Source of the DNA: Chloroflexota bacterium
GTDB taxonomy: Bacteria; Chloroflexota; UBA6077; CF-72
Reading direction: 5' to 3'
DNA length: 63,963 nucleotides
Assembly: GCA_019239775.1 (NCBI GenBank)
Contig: JAFAZN010000310.1
Location: forward strand, 1-63,963
Both the position numbers and the translations under genes were made by a program. The notes under the pieces were generated by a model that saw only the letters and a list, made by a program, of their open reading frames with translations, searched no databases and was not told the DNA's origin. Below, in pieces: positions 53,134 to 62,008 of this stretch. Position 1 is the stretch's first letter, and each line of letters opens with the position of its first letter.

Positions 53134-53805
53134 ATGTGTGGACGTTTCAATCTGACCGATCCGCAGGACATCATCCAGCGGTTCGGGTTCATGGACTGGT
53201 CAGACAAACGTATCGAGCCGCGCTTCAACATCGCGCCCTCGCAGGAGATTTTGACCATTGTCCAGCTGCCATTGCAGCAGCCGGAGGCGCAAACCGCCGT
53301 CTGGGGGCTCAAGCCATTCTGGCTCGCCAAAGGGGTGAAAAAACCGCCGCCGATCAATGCACGGGTGGAGGCGCTGGGTTCGGGCGCAATGTTCCGCGAC
53401 GCGTTGCGCTGCCTCATTCCGGCAACCGGCTTCTACGAGTGGCGTCAAAAGCAACCCATGCACATCCGCCTGCGTGGCGGCGGACTGTTCATGTTCGCTG
53501 GCCTGTGGCTGCCAGACCGACGTCCCACTGCGGCCATCCTGACCACGAAACCCAACGAGCTCATGGCAACAATCCACACGCGCATGCCGGTCATCCTGCG
53601 ACCCGAAGACGAATTACGGTGGCTGGACCCAGGTGTCGATGCAGATGAAGCCAAACGGCTCGCACTTGCCCCATTTCCCGCGGACTTGATGGAGGCGTAT
53701 GCCGTCAGACCGCTGGTGAACTCCTGGGAGAACGAAGGCCCCGAGTTGGTCGAGCCAGCACCACCAGACGAGGCCGTGCCACAGCAGTTGCCGCTGCTCT
53801 CCTAA
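53134..53805 (+). CDS. SRAP domain protein (HMCES/YedK-like)
   Basis: A 223-residue SOS-response-associated peptidase-type protein that covalently traps abasic sites in single-stranded DNA. The catalytic Cys2 follows the initiator Met (MCGRFNL). Other active-site residues are Asn75 (INARVE), Glu102 (GFYEW) and His148 (HTRMP). It follows the MetE-like gene by 3 bases and is probably read through from it. It is unrelated in function to its operon neighbours. Confidence 0.95.
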   Translation: MCGRFNLTDPQDIIQRFGFMDWSDKRIEPRFNIAPSQEILTIVQLPLQQPEAQTAVWGLKPFWLAKGVKKPPPINARVEALGSGAMFRDALRCLIPATGFYEWRQKQPMHIRLRGGGLFMFAGLWLPDRRPTAAILTTKPNELMATIHTRMPVILRPEDELRWLDPGVDADEAKRLALAPFPADLMEAYAVRPLVNSWENEGPELVEPAPPDEAVPQQLPLLS

Positions 53806-53817
53806 CCTCTTGGTCTG

Positions 53818-53833
53818 CTTCTCTTCAGAGAAG
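53818..53833 (+). terminator. Short hairpin after the SRAP gene
   Basis: CTTCTC-TTCA-GAGAAG, a perfect six-base stem with a four-base loop, 13 bases after the stop and followed by ATTTCCC rather than a clean T run. A weak terminator for the citrate synthase-SRAP operon is plausible. Confidence 0.4.
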
Positions 53834-53839
53834 ATTTCC

Positions 53840-53861
53840 CTTCACTGCGTATGGCGCTCGG
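53840..53861. repeat. Dispersed intergenic repeat, copy 2
   Basis: Matches 33923-33946 with two substitutions and one two-base gap (ACTGCGTATGGCGCTCGG here). Intergenic, directly after the SRAP hairpin. Confidence 0.35.
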
Positions 53862-53903
53862 CGCTGCAAACCCGCGTTTTTTAACCCGTCCGTCACTCGA
53901 GCA

Positions 53904-55841
53904 CTATCCGGTTGCTGGCTCCAGCGTATTGATAAACAGGCCCGAGGTCCGATGCCAGCTGGACGGGAGCGTGTATGGATTCTTCTCAGTAGGCCAGTTC
54001 GTCCAGTACGTCGTGTTCGGTGTAATGAAAATGTACCGATTGATGAGAGGGATCGTTGGCAAATTAGGGAACCAGAGCTCCATCGCCTGGTGATAGAGCG
54101 TCATAAACTTCGGATCGTTAGGCGCGGTGAGCGCCATGGTCTCCAGCAGTTTGTCGAAATCGGGATTCTTCCAGCGGTACGCGTGACCCGCGGGAGCGGG
54201 CTGCCCGGTTGCAGCCGCATAGCGGCTGTGAAGAAAGTTCAGCGTCGCATACGGGTCGCGCGCACTACCGCCAGGAATATCGAACCAGGCGTCGATATCG
54301 CCTTGCGGAATGATCGTGGAGGCATTCGACGGCGATTTGAATGTGGTATCGAATCCGCCTTTGCGCAGCTGTTCAACAATGACCGGCGCGATGTCGGTGA
54401 AGAACGGCGGTGTCGCGATCAGCACAATGCTGAAGTGATCTGCGCCTTTTGCCCAGAAGCCATCCGCATTCTTCGCATAGCCCTTCGATTGCATGATCTG
54501 CGCGGTCTTGTCCAGGTCGAACGCATCGACCGGATACGCCTGCATCAGATCGTTGACGGCATCCCAGTACGGGATGAACGTTCCGTACCGAGGGAACGGT
54601 AGTTTCGTCTTCTCGCCGATTCCGTGACTGCCGATCGCGACAATCTCGTCGCGATTGAGGCTGTGGTTGACGGCCCAGCGAATATCCGCGTCGTCGAACG
54701 GCGGCCGTGAACAATTCACCGCAATTGAAGTCACAGTGGAGATGTCCAGGGCGCCGTACGGTGGGGAATTGCCCTCCGTCCAACCGATGAGCTTGGGATT
54801 ACGGGCCAGCGCAGTCGGGACGGTGTACGCCGTCTGAAAGCCGTGTGCGGCGTCGACCTCATTGGCGGTAACCAGCTCCATCTGCTTGTCGTCCATGTAG
54901 TTTGGAACGATGGTGACCCGCTGCATCTTCGGCAACGGGTGAAAGCCGGTCTTTGCGCCCCACCAGTCGTCCCGCCGATCCCAGTAGCGTTGCTGTGGAT
55001 TTTCCAGGCTCAGCTTCCATGGTCCCGTGACGACAGGCCAACCCTTGGAAATGTCATCGTTTGTGAACGTGGCCGGATCCTGACCTTCCCAGATGTGTCT
55101 CGGCACGATCGGGATGCCAATGTCCGAGTGCCACTGAAAATAGTCGAACAGGAAGCGTGGGTTGCCGCTCGTAAGCGTGATGTTGACCGTCAGTGGATCT
55201 GGCGTCGTCACGTCCTTCACCCACGTTTGCATATCGACCGAGAAGTTCACTTTCGGCGCATTGCTTTTGAGCATGTTCAGCGTAAATACGACGTCATCAG
55301 CCGTAAAGGGCTGCCCGTCGCTCCACGTCACGCCTTGACGGAGTTTGATCGAGAGCTGGGTGGAGTCGGCATTGTAGGTGTAGCTCTCCGCGAGCCACGG
55401 GATCTCACCGTCGTTGCAGGCGAGGCCAGGCGCGCCACACACCTGGTCGGTGTGCCACATGTCATAGAAGTACAGTGGCTCGAAAGCGAACTGCCAGCCG
55501 TTGCGAAAGGCGCCAATGACAAAAGGATTCATGACGCCGACATCGGTGAACTGGTCCACAGAGTCAGACAGTGACAGGACCAACGTTTGCGCACGGGCAA
55601 CATCAGCCGGCGCCCCAGTCGTGGTCACCGGCTGGGAGGTGATCCCGCTCCCTGGCGCTCCAGTCGGCGCAGTCGCATTGGCTGAAGACGCCGGTGCCTG
55701 TGCCGCCGGCGCGGCGCTCGAAGAGGTCGGTGCGGCGGTCTGTGGCGCGGCCGGCGAACAGGCCGCCAGGACAGTCGCCGCGCCTCCGATCGCTATCGTG
55801 GCAAGTGCGCGCCGTCGCGAGATTCGCAGATCACCGGACAT
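53904..55841 (-). CDS. Oligopeptide/nickel-type ABC substrate-binding lipoprotein
   Basis: 645 residues from the ATG at 55841, chosen because GGGAGG precedes it. The signal is twin-arginine-like (SRRRALATIAIGG) with lipobox LAAC (Cys28), followed by an Ala/Pro/Ser tether. The SBP_bac_5 domain has LRQGVTWSDGQPFTADDVVFTLN and is of usual length. It is divergent from two DppB/DppC-like permease genes and likely feeds them. It could bind peptides, opines or sugars. Confidence 0.93.
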   Translation of the reverse strand: MSGDLRISRRRALATIAIGGAATVLAACSPAAPQTAAPTSSSAAPAAQAPASSANATAPTGAPGSGITSQPVTTTGAPADVARAQTLVLSLSDSVDQFTDVGVMNPFVIGAFRNGWQFAFEPLYFYDMWHTDQVCGAPGLACNDGEIPWLAESYTYNADSTQLSIKLRQGVTWSDGQPFTADDVVFTLNMLKSNAPKVNFSVDMQTWVKDVTTPDPLTVNITLTSGNPRFLFDYFQWHSDIGIPIVPRHIWEGQDPATFTNDDISKGWPVVTGPWKLSLENPQQRYWDRRDDWWGAKTGFHPLPKMQRVTIVPNYMDDKQMELVTANEVDAAHGFQTAYTVPTALARNPKLIGWTEGNSPPYGALDISTVTSIAVNCSRPPFDDADIRWAVNHSLNRDEIVAIGSHGIGEKTKLPFPRYGTFIPYWDAVNDLMQAYPVDAFDLDKTAQIMQSKGYAKNADGFWAKGADHFSIVLIATPPFFTDIAPVIVEQLRKGGFDTTFKSPSNASTIIPQGDIDAWFDIPGGSARDPYATLNFLHSRYAAATGQPAPAGHAYRWKNPDFDKLLETMALTAPNDPKFMTLYHQAMELWFPNLPTIPLINRYIFITPNTTYWTNWPTEKNPYTLPSSWHRTSGLFINTLEPATG

Positions 55842-55939
55842 CTCTACGCCCTCCCTCGTTGATCGGACAGCGCTGCAGCCCGATTGCATCGCCAGGCACG
55901 GGAAGTGTAGGTTGAGAGCCGGGAACGGTCAACGTCGGT

Positions 55940-56941
55940 ATGCGTGTCTACCTATCTCGACGGTTGCTCCAGTTCGTGGCGGTGCTGTGGGGCGCGGCGA
56001 CACTGAACTTCTTCATTCCGCGGCTGGCGCCCGGCGACCCGGTGCGCAGTCAGCTCGTGCAGATGGCAAGCCAGGGCGGCTATCTCCAGCAAGGCATCGA
56101 AGCCATGGTCCAGTCGTATGACCAGCAGTTCGGTCTGGATCAGCCGTTGTGGTTGCAGTACGTACGTTACCTCGGAAACGTACTGCACCTGGATTTCGGT
56201 TACTCGCTGTCTCAATACCCAATCAAAGTCATCACGCTCATCGAGGCCGCCCTGCCGTGGACGATCGGACTGCTGCTCGCATCAACGCTGATCGCGTTCT
56301 TCGTCGGAACGCTCCTCGGAGCAGTTATCGGCTGGACTCGCTCGCCGCGTTTTCTGCGGTTCTTGATCCTGCCAATGCTCGTCTTCTCGTCGATTCCCTA
56401 CTACTTGCTCGGGCTCATCCTGGTCTACGCGCTGGCGGTGACGCACCCGGTGTTCCCGCTTTCAGGCGGATACTCAATCAGTACGGCGCCAGCCCTGACC
56501 GTCCCGTTCGTCCTGGACGTCGCGCGCCATGCGCTGTTACCGGCGTTGTCAATTGTGCTCGCGGGCATGGGCTTCTGGGGGCTCGGCATGCGGGGGATGA
56601 TGGTTACCACCGAGGGCGAGGATTACATGCTCTTCGCTGAGGCAAAAGGCTTGAAAGGCACGCGCATTCTGCTCGGGTACTCGGTGCGCAACGCCATCCT
56701 GCCGCAATTCACTTCACTTGCTATCGCGCTCGGCCATATTGTGTCCGGTTCGGTTATCGTCGAAATCGTCTTCGGCTTTCCTGGCGTCGGCTCTTTGCTC
56801 GTCAAAGCCATATCGGGTTCCGACTATTTCCTGATCTATGGCATCGTCTTCGTGATCATCGTCGCAATCGGCATCGCGACGCTCTTGATCGACCTCATGT
56901 ATCCGTTGATCGATCCGCGCATCGCCCACCGGACGACGTGA
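55940..56941 (+). CDS. ABC transporter permease, DppB-like
   Basis: A 333-residue inner-membrane permease of the BPD_transp_1 type. It has the N-terminal MRVYLSRRLLQFVAVLWGAATLNFFIPRLAPGDP block found in DppB/GsiC proteins, six helices, and the EAA loop EAKGLKGTRILLGYSVRNAI that docks the ATPase. It starts 98 bases from the divergent SBP gene and is followed after 9 bases by the second permease. Confidence 0.93.
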   Translation: MRVYLSRRLLQFVAVLWGAATLNFFIPRLAPGDPVRSQLVQMASQGGYLQQGIEAMVQSYDQQFGLDQPLWLQYVRYLGNVLHLDFGYSLSQYPIKVITLIEAALPWTIGLLLASTLIAFFVGTLLGAVIGWTRSPRFLRFLILPMLVFSSIPYYLLGLILVYALAVTHPVFPLSGGYSISTAPALTVPFVLDVARHALLPALSIVLAGMGFWGLGMRGMMVTTEGEDYMLFAEAKGLKGTRILLGYSVRNAILPQFTSLAIALGHIVSGSVIVEIVFGFPGVGSLLVKAISGSDYFLIYGIVFVIIVAIGIATLLIDLMYPLIDPRIAHRTT

Positions 56942-56950
56942 GCATCTGAC

Positions 56951-57862
56951 ATGGCAGCCGGAACCGTTATCCAGAGCCGCCGCATCGACGTCCTTGCTCT
57001 GTGGCGCTCCCGAAGCGGAGGCGTGCTTACGTATTTCTCACGGAATGCCAGTCTGAGCGCTGGGGCAATTCTGCTGCTGGTGTTGCTGCTCATCTGTCTC
57101 GTCGGTCCGCTGTTCATCAATGTTGATCACGCACGCGCCACCTCGGTCCTACCGGACCAGGCGCCCTCACTACAGTTTCCGCTCGGCACGGATGACCAGG
57201 GGCGTGACCTGGCCGCGGTGCTGGTTGCTGGACTACCGCTCACCCTCCGCATCGGATTCATTGCTGGAGGTGTTGGACTGGGCATCGGCATCTTGCTGGG
57301 CCTTCTCGCCGGCTACCGAGGTGGTGTGTTCGACATCGCAGTCCGCATGATCGTCGATACGCTGTTGACCGTACCCGGTCTGCTGGTTCTGATTATCATT
57401 GCCGACTCCATCAAGGGTGTGCTCAGTATCAACTCGATGGCGCTGATCGTGGCGTCGCTAGCCTGGATGCAGCCCACGCGCACCATTCGGGCGCAGGTTT
57501 TAACCCTCCGGGAACGCGCCTACGTGCAGGTTGCCCGACTGAATGGTATGGGCACCCTGGCAATCATCGTGCGCGAGCTTCTGCCGAATCTTCTGCCATA
57601 TGTGGCGGCCAGCTTTGTGGGTGCCGTTGGATCGGCCGTGCTGGCATCGATCGGCCTCGAAGCCCTTGGACTGGGCCCCCAGGACGCGCCGGATATCGGC
57701 ATGACCATCTACTGGGCGATCACGTTCAACGCGCTACTACGCGGTCTCTGGTGGTGGTGGACAACACCAATCATTGCAGTCATGACTCTCTTTATCGGGT
57801 TGTTTCTGGTGAGCTCCGGGCTTGACGCAATCGCCAACCCACGCTTGCGCCGCCATCCGTAA
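56951..57862 (+). CDS. ABC transporter permease, DppC-like
   Basis: A 303-residue second permease. It contains LGTDDQGRDLAAVLVAGLPLTLRIGFIAGG, the DppC/GsiD hallmark, and the EAA-type loop YVQVARLNGMGTLAIIVRELLPNLLPY. The ATPase subunits (DppD/DppF) are absent; the next gene is on the other strand. A shared ATPase elsewhere is needed for function. Confidence 0.93.
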   Translation: MAAGTVIQSRRIDVLALWRSRSGGVLTYFSRNASLSAGAILLLVLLLICLVGPLFINVDHARATSVLPDQAPSLQFPLGTDDQGRDLAAVLVAGLPLTLRIGFIAGGVGLGIGILLGLLAGYRGGVFDIAVRMIVDTLLTVPGLLVLIIIADSIKGVLSINSMALIVASLAWMQPTRTIRAQVLTLRERAYVQVARLNGMGTLAIIVRELLPNLLPYVAASFVGAVGSAVLASIGLEALGLGPQDAPDIGMTIYWAITFNALLRGLWWWWTTPIIAVMTLFIGLFLVSSGLDAIANPRLRRHP

Positions 57863-57887
57863 GCGACTGCCGCGAAAAAGTCTGCCA

Positions 57888-59312
57888 TTACGTGTGGGGA
57901 AATATCAGCGACTTGATCACGACCGGCACGGCGCCGGAGGTGGGGATCAGCGCGCCAATATCGATGTAGTCGAACTCGCGCAGCTCCACCCCATCGATTG
58001 AGACAATCGGTAACTCCAAGCGGAGCTCCTCGCGCAGATGGAGTCCGAGCAGCCCGCCAATGTCGTTATCGAACACCAGGATTAGCGGATGCCCATGAGC
58101 AACGTGCAGTTGCATGGCATCCAGGGCGCCAGCACAAAACGCGTTGATGCGCTTGTACGTGGCGGAGCCTTCCCACCGGGCCGCGATGGCAACCGGAGTG
58201 CGCGCCTCCAGAAGGTCGAAGCGGTGCAGCGCGCCGCGGACTGAAGCGGCAACACGCTCGGGCGAGAACGGTTCGTCTGCCCACGCGATGTTCGGCATCA
58301 CAACGGGCACGTTGCGAACAGGGACCACGTCTTCCGCGGATAAGTAGATGGTGCTGCCCGAGACCTGGATGGTGTACTGCGAGGCACCGATAACGGTTGC
58401 GCGAATTCCGCCAGACGTCTCGACGATTGGTGCACCGAGCTCCGGCGTGCGCTCCAGGAACACGTCGGCCAGGAGCGGTCCCAGGTCGCCGAAGGCGCGT
58501 TCTGCGCGACGGTAAATGTACTCGGAGACTCCGCCCGAAAAGGTCACGTGCTCGATGCCGCGTCGATTGCGGAGTGGCTCCGTCCGGAGGAGGTGCGAGC
58601 CGTGCGTACAGCCACCAACCGCGATCTCCCCAAGGAGCTGGTCGACCATGTACTCGGCGAACAAACGCAACTGCGATTGCGTGACCGCTGTTCCAACCTG
58701 GAGTGACACATTCAGGCGTTGCGCGATGTCCAGGGCGGCCGGCTCCAGCCGCGTAACGACAAGGTTCGCGTCGTAGGCGATCAGACGTGCGCCGACATCG
58801 ATGGCCATCAGCTCAGCCGTGCGTCCTTCGCGACAGATCACCACTTTGGTGGTGCCACCGCCGACGTCCACATTCATGACAGCACCGCGCGTTTTCGACA
58901 AGGCGACCGCGCCGGATCCGTGCGCAGCCATGGTCGCCTCGAGATTGTCACCCGCGCTGACGGCGACAAACCGGCCAGCTTCGGCAGCGAACAGCTCCGC
59001 GATCGCGCGCGCATTGTCGCGCAGCAGTGCAACACCCGTCAGGATCAGCGCACCGGTGTCCACTTCGTCGCGCGTGAGTTTCGCAGCAGCATATTGCTGC
59101 TCTACGAAGTCGCCCAGGATCTGTTCATCAATAGTGGTTACGTCTCGGTAGGGAGTCAACAGAATGTCTGATTGAAAGAGGACGTCGCGCCGAACAGTGA
59201 CGTACCGGTTGTCCTGCCGCTCCAGCTCCAGTCGCGAAAACAGCAGATGGGAGGTAGACGAGCCGATATCCACCCCCACGCTGGTGAGGACAATGCGGTC
59301 CTCCTCCGCCAT
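57888..59312 (-). CDS. EutA-like ethanolamine ammonia-lyase reactivating factor
   Basis: 474 residues from the ATG at 59312, chosen because the family begins just after it; the frame is open further upstream. The ASKHA-type ATPase core is visible: VGVDIGSSTSHLLFSRL (phosphate 1) and MNVDVGGGTTKVV (phosphate 2). Further EutA-like blocks are VTFSGGVSEYIY and ETSGGIRATVIGASQYTIQVSG. EutA reactivates B12-dependent ethanolamine ammonia-lyase, but no eutB or eutC occurs in the window. Neighbours are an acetamidase and a bicupin, so the target may be a different B12 enzyme or a lyase elsewhere. Confidence 0.85.
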   Translation of the reverse strand: MAEEDRIVLTSVGVDIGSSTSHLLFSRLELERQDNRYVTVRRDVLFQSDILLTPYRDVTTIDEQILGDFVEQQYAAAKLTRDEVDTGALILTGVALLRDNARAIAELFAAEAGRFVAVSAGDNLEATMAAHGSGAVALSKTRGAVMNVDVGGGTTKVVICREGRTAELMAIDVGARLIAYDANLVVTRLEPAALDIAQRLNVSLQVGTAVTQSQLRLFAEYMVDQLLGEIAVGGCTHGSHLLRTEPLRNRRGIEHVTFSGGVSEYIYRRAERAFGDLGPLLADVFLERTPELGAPIVETSGGIRATVIGASQYTIQVSGSTIYLSAEDVVPVRNVPVVMPNIAWADEPFSPERVAASVRGALHRFDLLEARTPVAIAARWEGSATYKRINAFCAGALDAMQLHVAHGHPLILVFDNDIGGLLGLHLREELRLELPIVSIDGVELREFDYIDIGALIPTSGAVPVVIKSLIFPHT

Positions 59313-59335
59313 ATTGCGGCTCGGCGCGGTGAAAC

Positions 59336-60277
59336 TCACTGGAGCACGGACAGCGGAAAGAACGCGGTGACGGTCCAGTTCGGTGCGTCCACGATCTGGC
59401 TGATGCGCAGCTCCGCACACACGCTTGCGAGCACATAGGCCTGATCCGCATCGAGGTGTGTGGTCTGGCAGAGCCACTCCACCAGATACCGCGTTGCGTT
59501 CTTGGCCGCCTCCATCAGGTCAGGCGCGTGCGCCATACACCCGTGGTACGCGCCCCCAATGTTCGTTGGTGGTTGCAACAGTTGGAGCTGTGGCTCGCGC
59601 ACCGGAGTGTCACTGAGTGACAACCGCAGCGTCGTGGTGCTGTCCATCTCGATCGCCGTAATGCAGACTTCGCCATCGCCCTGTGCGCCGTGCGCATCCC
59701 CCACCGAGAAGAGGGCCCCCTCGACCTCGATCGGCAAGTACAGCGTAGTTCCCGCGGTCAGTTGGCGCACGTCCATGTTGCCGCCCACGCGACGCGGCGG
59801 AATGGTGCTGTGTTGGCCTGGCTCCGCGAGCGCCAGGCCCATCACGCCGCAAAACGGTGCCAGGGGCACGCTGACGCCGCGCATGCCGCGCGCGGCGTTG
59901 TTTTCTTGGAGGTCCCAGATCTGGAGGAAGTGGTGCCGAAAGTCCTCCGGCAGTAAACCGCGTTGTGGGCCGAACGAAGTCCAGCCCCAGGCCGCTGGAC
60001 GGACCTCCTGGATTTCCACCACCAAGGTCTGACCTGGTTTTGCACCATTGATGGCAATTGGACCTGTCAGCGCGTGGCCGACGCCAGGTTTGCGCACCCG
60101 CTTGGGCAAATCATCTGAGGTCCAATTGCGCTGGATAGCGTGCCCACTGGCGTCCCAGGTCTCAATGGTGATCTCCGCGCCGGCCTCCACCTCGAGCACC
60201 GGCGACAAGCTGTTATCCCAGGCAAAATGCAGCCGCTCCGCAGGGAGATAGTGGCTCAACGCCCGACCGCCCGCCAT
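59336..60277 (-). CDS. Acetamidase/formamidase family protein
   Basis: A 313-residue FmdA/AmdA-type amidase. Motifs: LTGPIAINGAKPGQTLVVEI, PLAPFCGVMGLA, PRRVGGNMDVRQLTAGTTLYLPI and VGDAHGAQGDGEVC, containing the conserved Asp, His and Glu of the metal-dependent active site. It releases ammonia from short amides. It follows the bicupin gene and precedes the EutA-like gene on the same strand (23-base gap), suggesting a nitrogen-acquisition unit. Confidence 0.92.
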   Translation of the reverse strand: MAGGRALSHYLPAERLHFAWDNSLSPVLEVEAGAEITIETWDASGHAIQRNWTSDDLPKRVRKPGVGHALTGPIAINGAKPGQTLVVEIQEVRPAAWGWTSFGPQRGLLPEDFRHHFLQIWDLQENNAARGMRGVSVPLAPFCGVMGLALAEPGQHSTIPPRRVGGNMDVRQLTAGTTLYLPIEVEGALFSVGDAHGAQGDGEVCITAIEMDSTTTLRLSLSDTPVREPQLQLLQPPTNIGGAYHGCMAHAPDLMEAAKNATRYLVEWLCQTTHLDADQAYVLASVCAELRISQIVDAPNWTVTAFFPLSVLQ

Positions 60278-60303
60278 CTAGCAATGGCCCCACTGGCAAG
60301 GAC

Positions 60304-60318
60304 TCCACTGTAAGTGGA
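60304..60318. promoter_or_regulatory. Palindrome upstream of the acetamidase gene
   Basis: TCCACTGTAAGTGGA, six-base arms around GTA, 27 bases before the acetamidase start on the reverse strand and after the bicupin gene. It may be an operator or the stem of a weak terminator. A looser relative (ACTCCACAATAAGTGG) lies at 42600. Confidence 0.4.
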
Positions 60319-60426
60319 CTGTTGTTTCTCCAGGTTTGGAGCGCTGGGCCCTGCAGCACGCGGAGCGCAACTACCCTGTGGAAGGAGGATTCGTCTGGTG
60401 AGAGAGTTCATCACCCGGAACGCCCG

Positions 60427-61638
60427 TCAGGCGAAGGCGCTTTCAGGCATGGTGAACTCAACCCCTTCGGCCGCCAGGCGCCGCTTGTACTCATCGCGAA
60501 TAAACGGATCCTCCTCGGGGTACAAAATGGTGCGCCCGCCCTCGTGGATCCCGAACAGGTTGCCAGCCTTGACGTCCTCGTCGCGGTCGTCGCCGATCCC
60601 CCAGCGCGCGTGGGGTCCGCCCCAGTAGTTGATGACCCGCAGTGGATCGCGAGCAACCCCAAAGTGCTGGTGGAACCAGTTGCCACCCCCAGGCGCCGCG
60701 GCCACGAGCCCGCCTGGCACGTACTCCAGCTCGCGAACCTGGTCGGCTTTGCCGTCTTTCCATGGAGTCGGTCCGACCTCCACGGGCCAGTTATATGTGT
60801 AGCCCTTGCCGCGGAGGCACACCAGCACCGCACCTGATGCGTGGAAGTGCGCCTTGGAGTACCGTCCACTCGGATATTGCGACACAAATCCGCCGGTCGA
60901 TGCATCCTGGATAAAGCCACTGAACGTGGGCTGAATCCGTCGATAGCCGGGCGCACGCTGGTTGTCGAGCGGAAGCTCCGCATTCACAATGTCAGGAAAC
61001 ACGTTGGAGCGAATAGCCGCGCGGCCGCGCACCGGCTCCATTTCGAGGTCCGACTTCGGCTTGAAGAAGTCGTCGGTCATGTCGTACCGCTCGCGGAAAT
61101 CCCAGTCGTTTTCGAAAATGAAGCGGTGGCTCTGGAAAATGTTGAACACGCCTGGAGCGTTGTTGGCGGCCAGCAGCAACGCCGGTGATCCGGTGGCATT
61201 CACCAGCCGATAGTTGGCGTTGATCGGAATCATGAACAGGCTGCCAGGTTGCCATTCGAAAACGCGAGGTTTGTCGGAGCCGCGCCAGACCTCGGTGGTG
61301 CCACGACCTTCGATTACCAGGAAGAACTCGTCGTAAATGTGTCTCTCGGCATTGGTGGCGTCGCCGGCGGGGACTTCCAGGACGTACATGCCTTTGAGGC
61401 CTTCAAGGCCGTCGAGATAAAGAAAGGCGCCGCGAGCGTTGCGCCGCTTCCAGGCGCCAAGCGTGACGTCGCGGGTGTCGCGAACGCCGATACCTCGCAG
61501 GACCGGGATGCCTTCTTCTTCCATCCAGCGCTCGTACGGGCTATGCGAACGTTTGTAGACGAAATAGCCGGCGGGTTTGTCACCGCTGGGTTCGACCCAT
61601 GTACCGAATTGATCCCTGTCCTGCTGCGTTGCGGTCAT
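60427..61638 (-). CDS. Bicupin protein (annotated family: ethanolamine ammonia-lyase-activating type)
   Basis: 403 residues from the ATG at 61638; the frame is open further upstream without family character. Two cupin barrels: the first around GMYVLEVPAGDATNAERHIYDEFFLVIEGRG and EWQPGSLFMIPINA, the second around SKAHFHASGAVLVCLRGKGY and VAAAPGGGNWFHQHF. The length and the GIPVLRGIGVRDTR segment recall cupins that public databases label ethanolamine ammonia-lyase-activating proteins. Proximity to an EutA-like gene supports that association. No catalytic activity can be assigned. Confidence 0.8.
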   Translation of the reverse strand: MTATQQDRDQFGTWVEPSGDKPAGYFVYKRSHSPYERWMEEEGIPVLRGIGVRDTRDVTLGAWKRRNARGAFLYLDGLEGLKGMYVLEVPAGDATNAERHIYDEFFLVIEGRGTTEVWRGSDKPRVFEWQPGSLFMIPINANYRLVNATGSPALLLAANNAPGVFNIFQSHRFIFENDWDFRERYDMTDDFFKPKSDLEMEPVRGRAAIRSNVFPDIVNAELPLDNQRAPGYRRIQPTFSGFIQDASTGGFVSQYPSGRYSKAHFHASGAVLVCLRGKGYTYNWPVEVGPTPWKDGKADQVRELEYVPGGLVAAAPGGGNWFHQHFGVARDPLRVINYWGGPHARWGIGDDRDEDVKAGNLFGIHEGGRTILYPEEDPFIRDEYKRRLAAEGVEFTMPESAFA

Positions 61639-61744
61639 CTCAACAGGCAAGGGTAGCGGCTCACAGCGCCGTAACACACGTGTTGCTAGACAGAGAGGCA
61701 GAATGTTGCGATCCGGTATGCGGGCTGCGGGTATCCGATCCGGC

Positions 61745-61909
61745 ATGGACGACGATCGCCCGCGCCCGAGGCCGGCCGAGGCGCCGGTCACGTACCTGTC
61801 GCCGACCCGCGCCGAACTGGTCCGCTACTTCGCCTGGGGCTACCTCTCCCGCCGCGAACTGAATATGCGGTTACGCGCTCTCGACGATCACAAGGACCGC
61901 GCCGCCTGA
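61745..61909 (+). CDS. Small protein of unknown function
   Basis: Possibly 54 residues from an ATG at 61745; an in-frame ATG at 61703 is also possible. The acidic/basic product (VTYLSPTRAELVRYFAWGYLSRRELNMRLRAL) has a SHOCT-like short amphipathic helical pattern but no certain family. No good ribosome binding site is seen. It sits between the divergent bicupin and Rieske genes. Confidence 0.35.
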   Translation: MDDDRPRPRPAEAPVTYLSPTRAELVRYFAWGYLSRRELNMRLRALDDHKDRAA

Positions 61910-61951
61910 ACTCGTTCTAGGCAGACGGTCCGCAGGGTTGCGACTGCCAAC

Positions 61952-61989
61952 TAAACTTAAGCGAAAGAGCAGAGTGCGTCTTAGGTTTA
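61952..61989 (+). promoter_or_regulatory. Inverted repeat abutting the Rieske gene ribosome binding site
   Basis: TAAACTTAAG at 61952-61961 and CTTAGGTTTA at 61980-61989 form ten-base arms with one mismatch and an 18-base loop. The right arm touches AAGGAGG (61989-61995). It could be a repressor operator or an RNA stem influencing translation of the downstream oxygenase. Confidence 0.45.
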
Positions 61990-62008
61990 AGGAGGCGGTC
62001 GGGTTCTT

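Noticed and set aside
61673-61684. Short palindrome AACAC-AC-GTGTT upstream of the bicupin gene
   Set aside because: Five-base arms only; too short to separate from chance without comparison.
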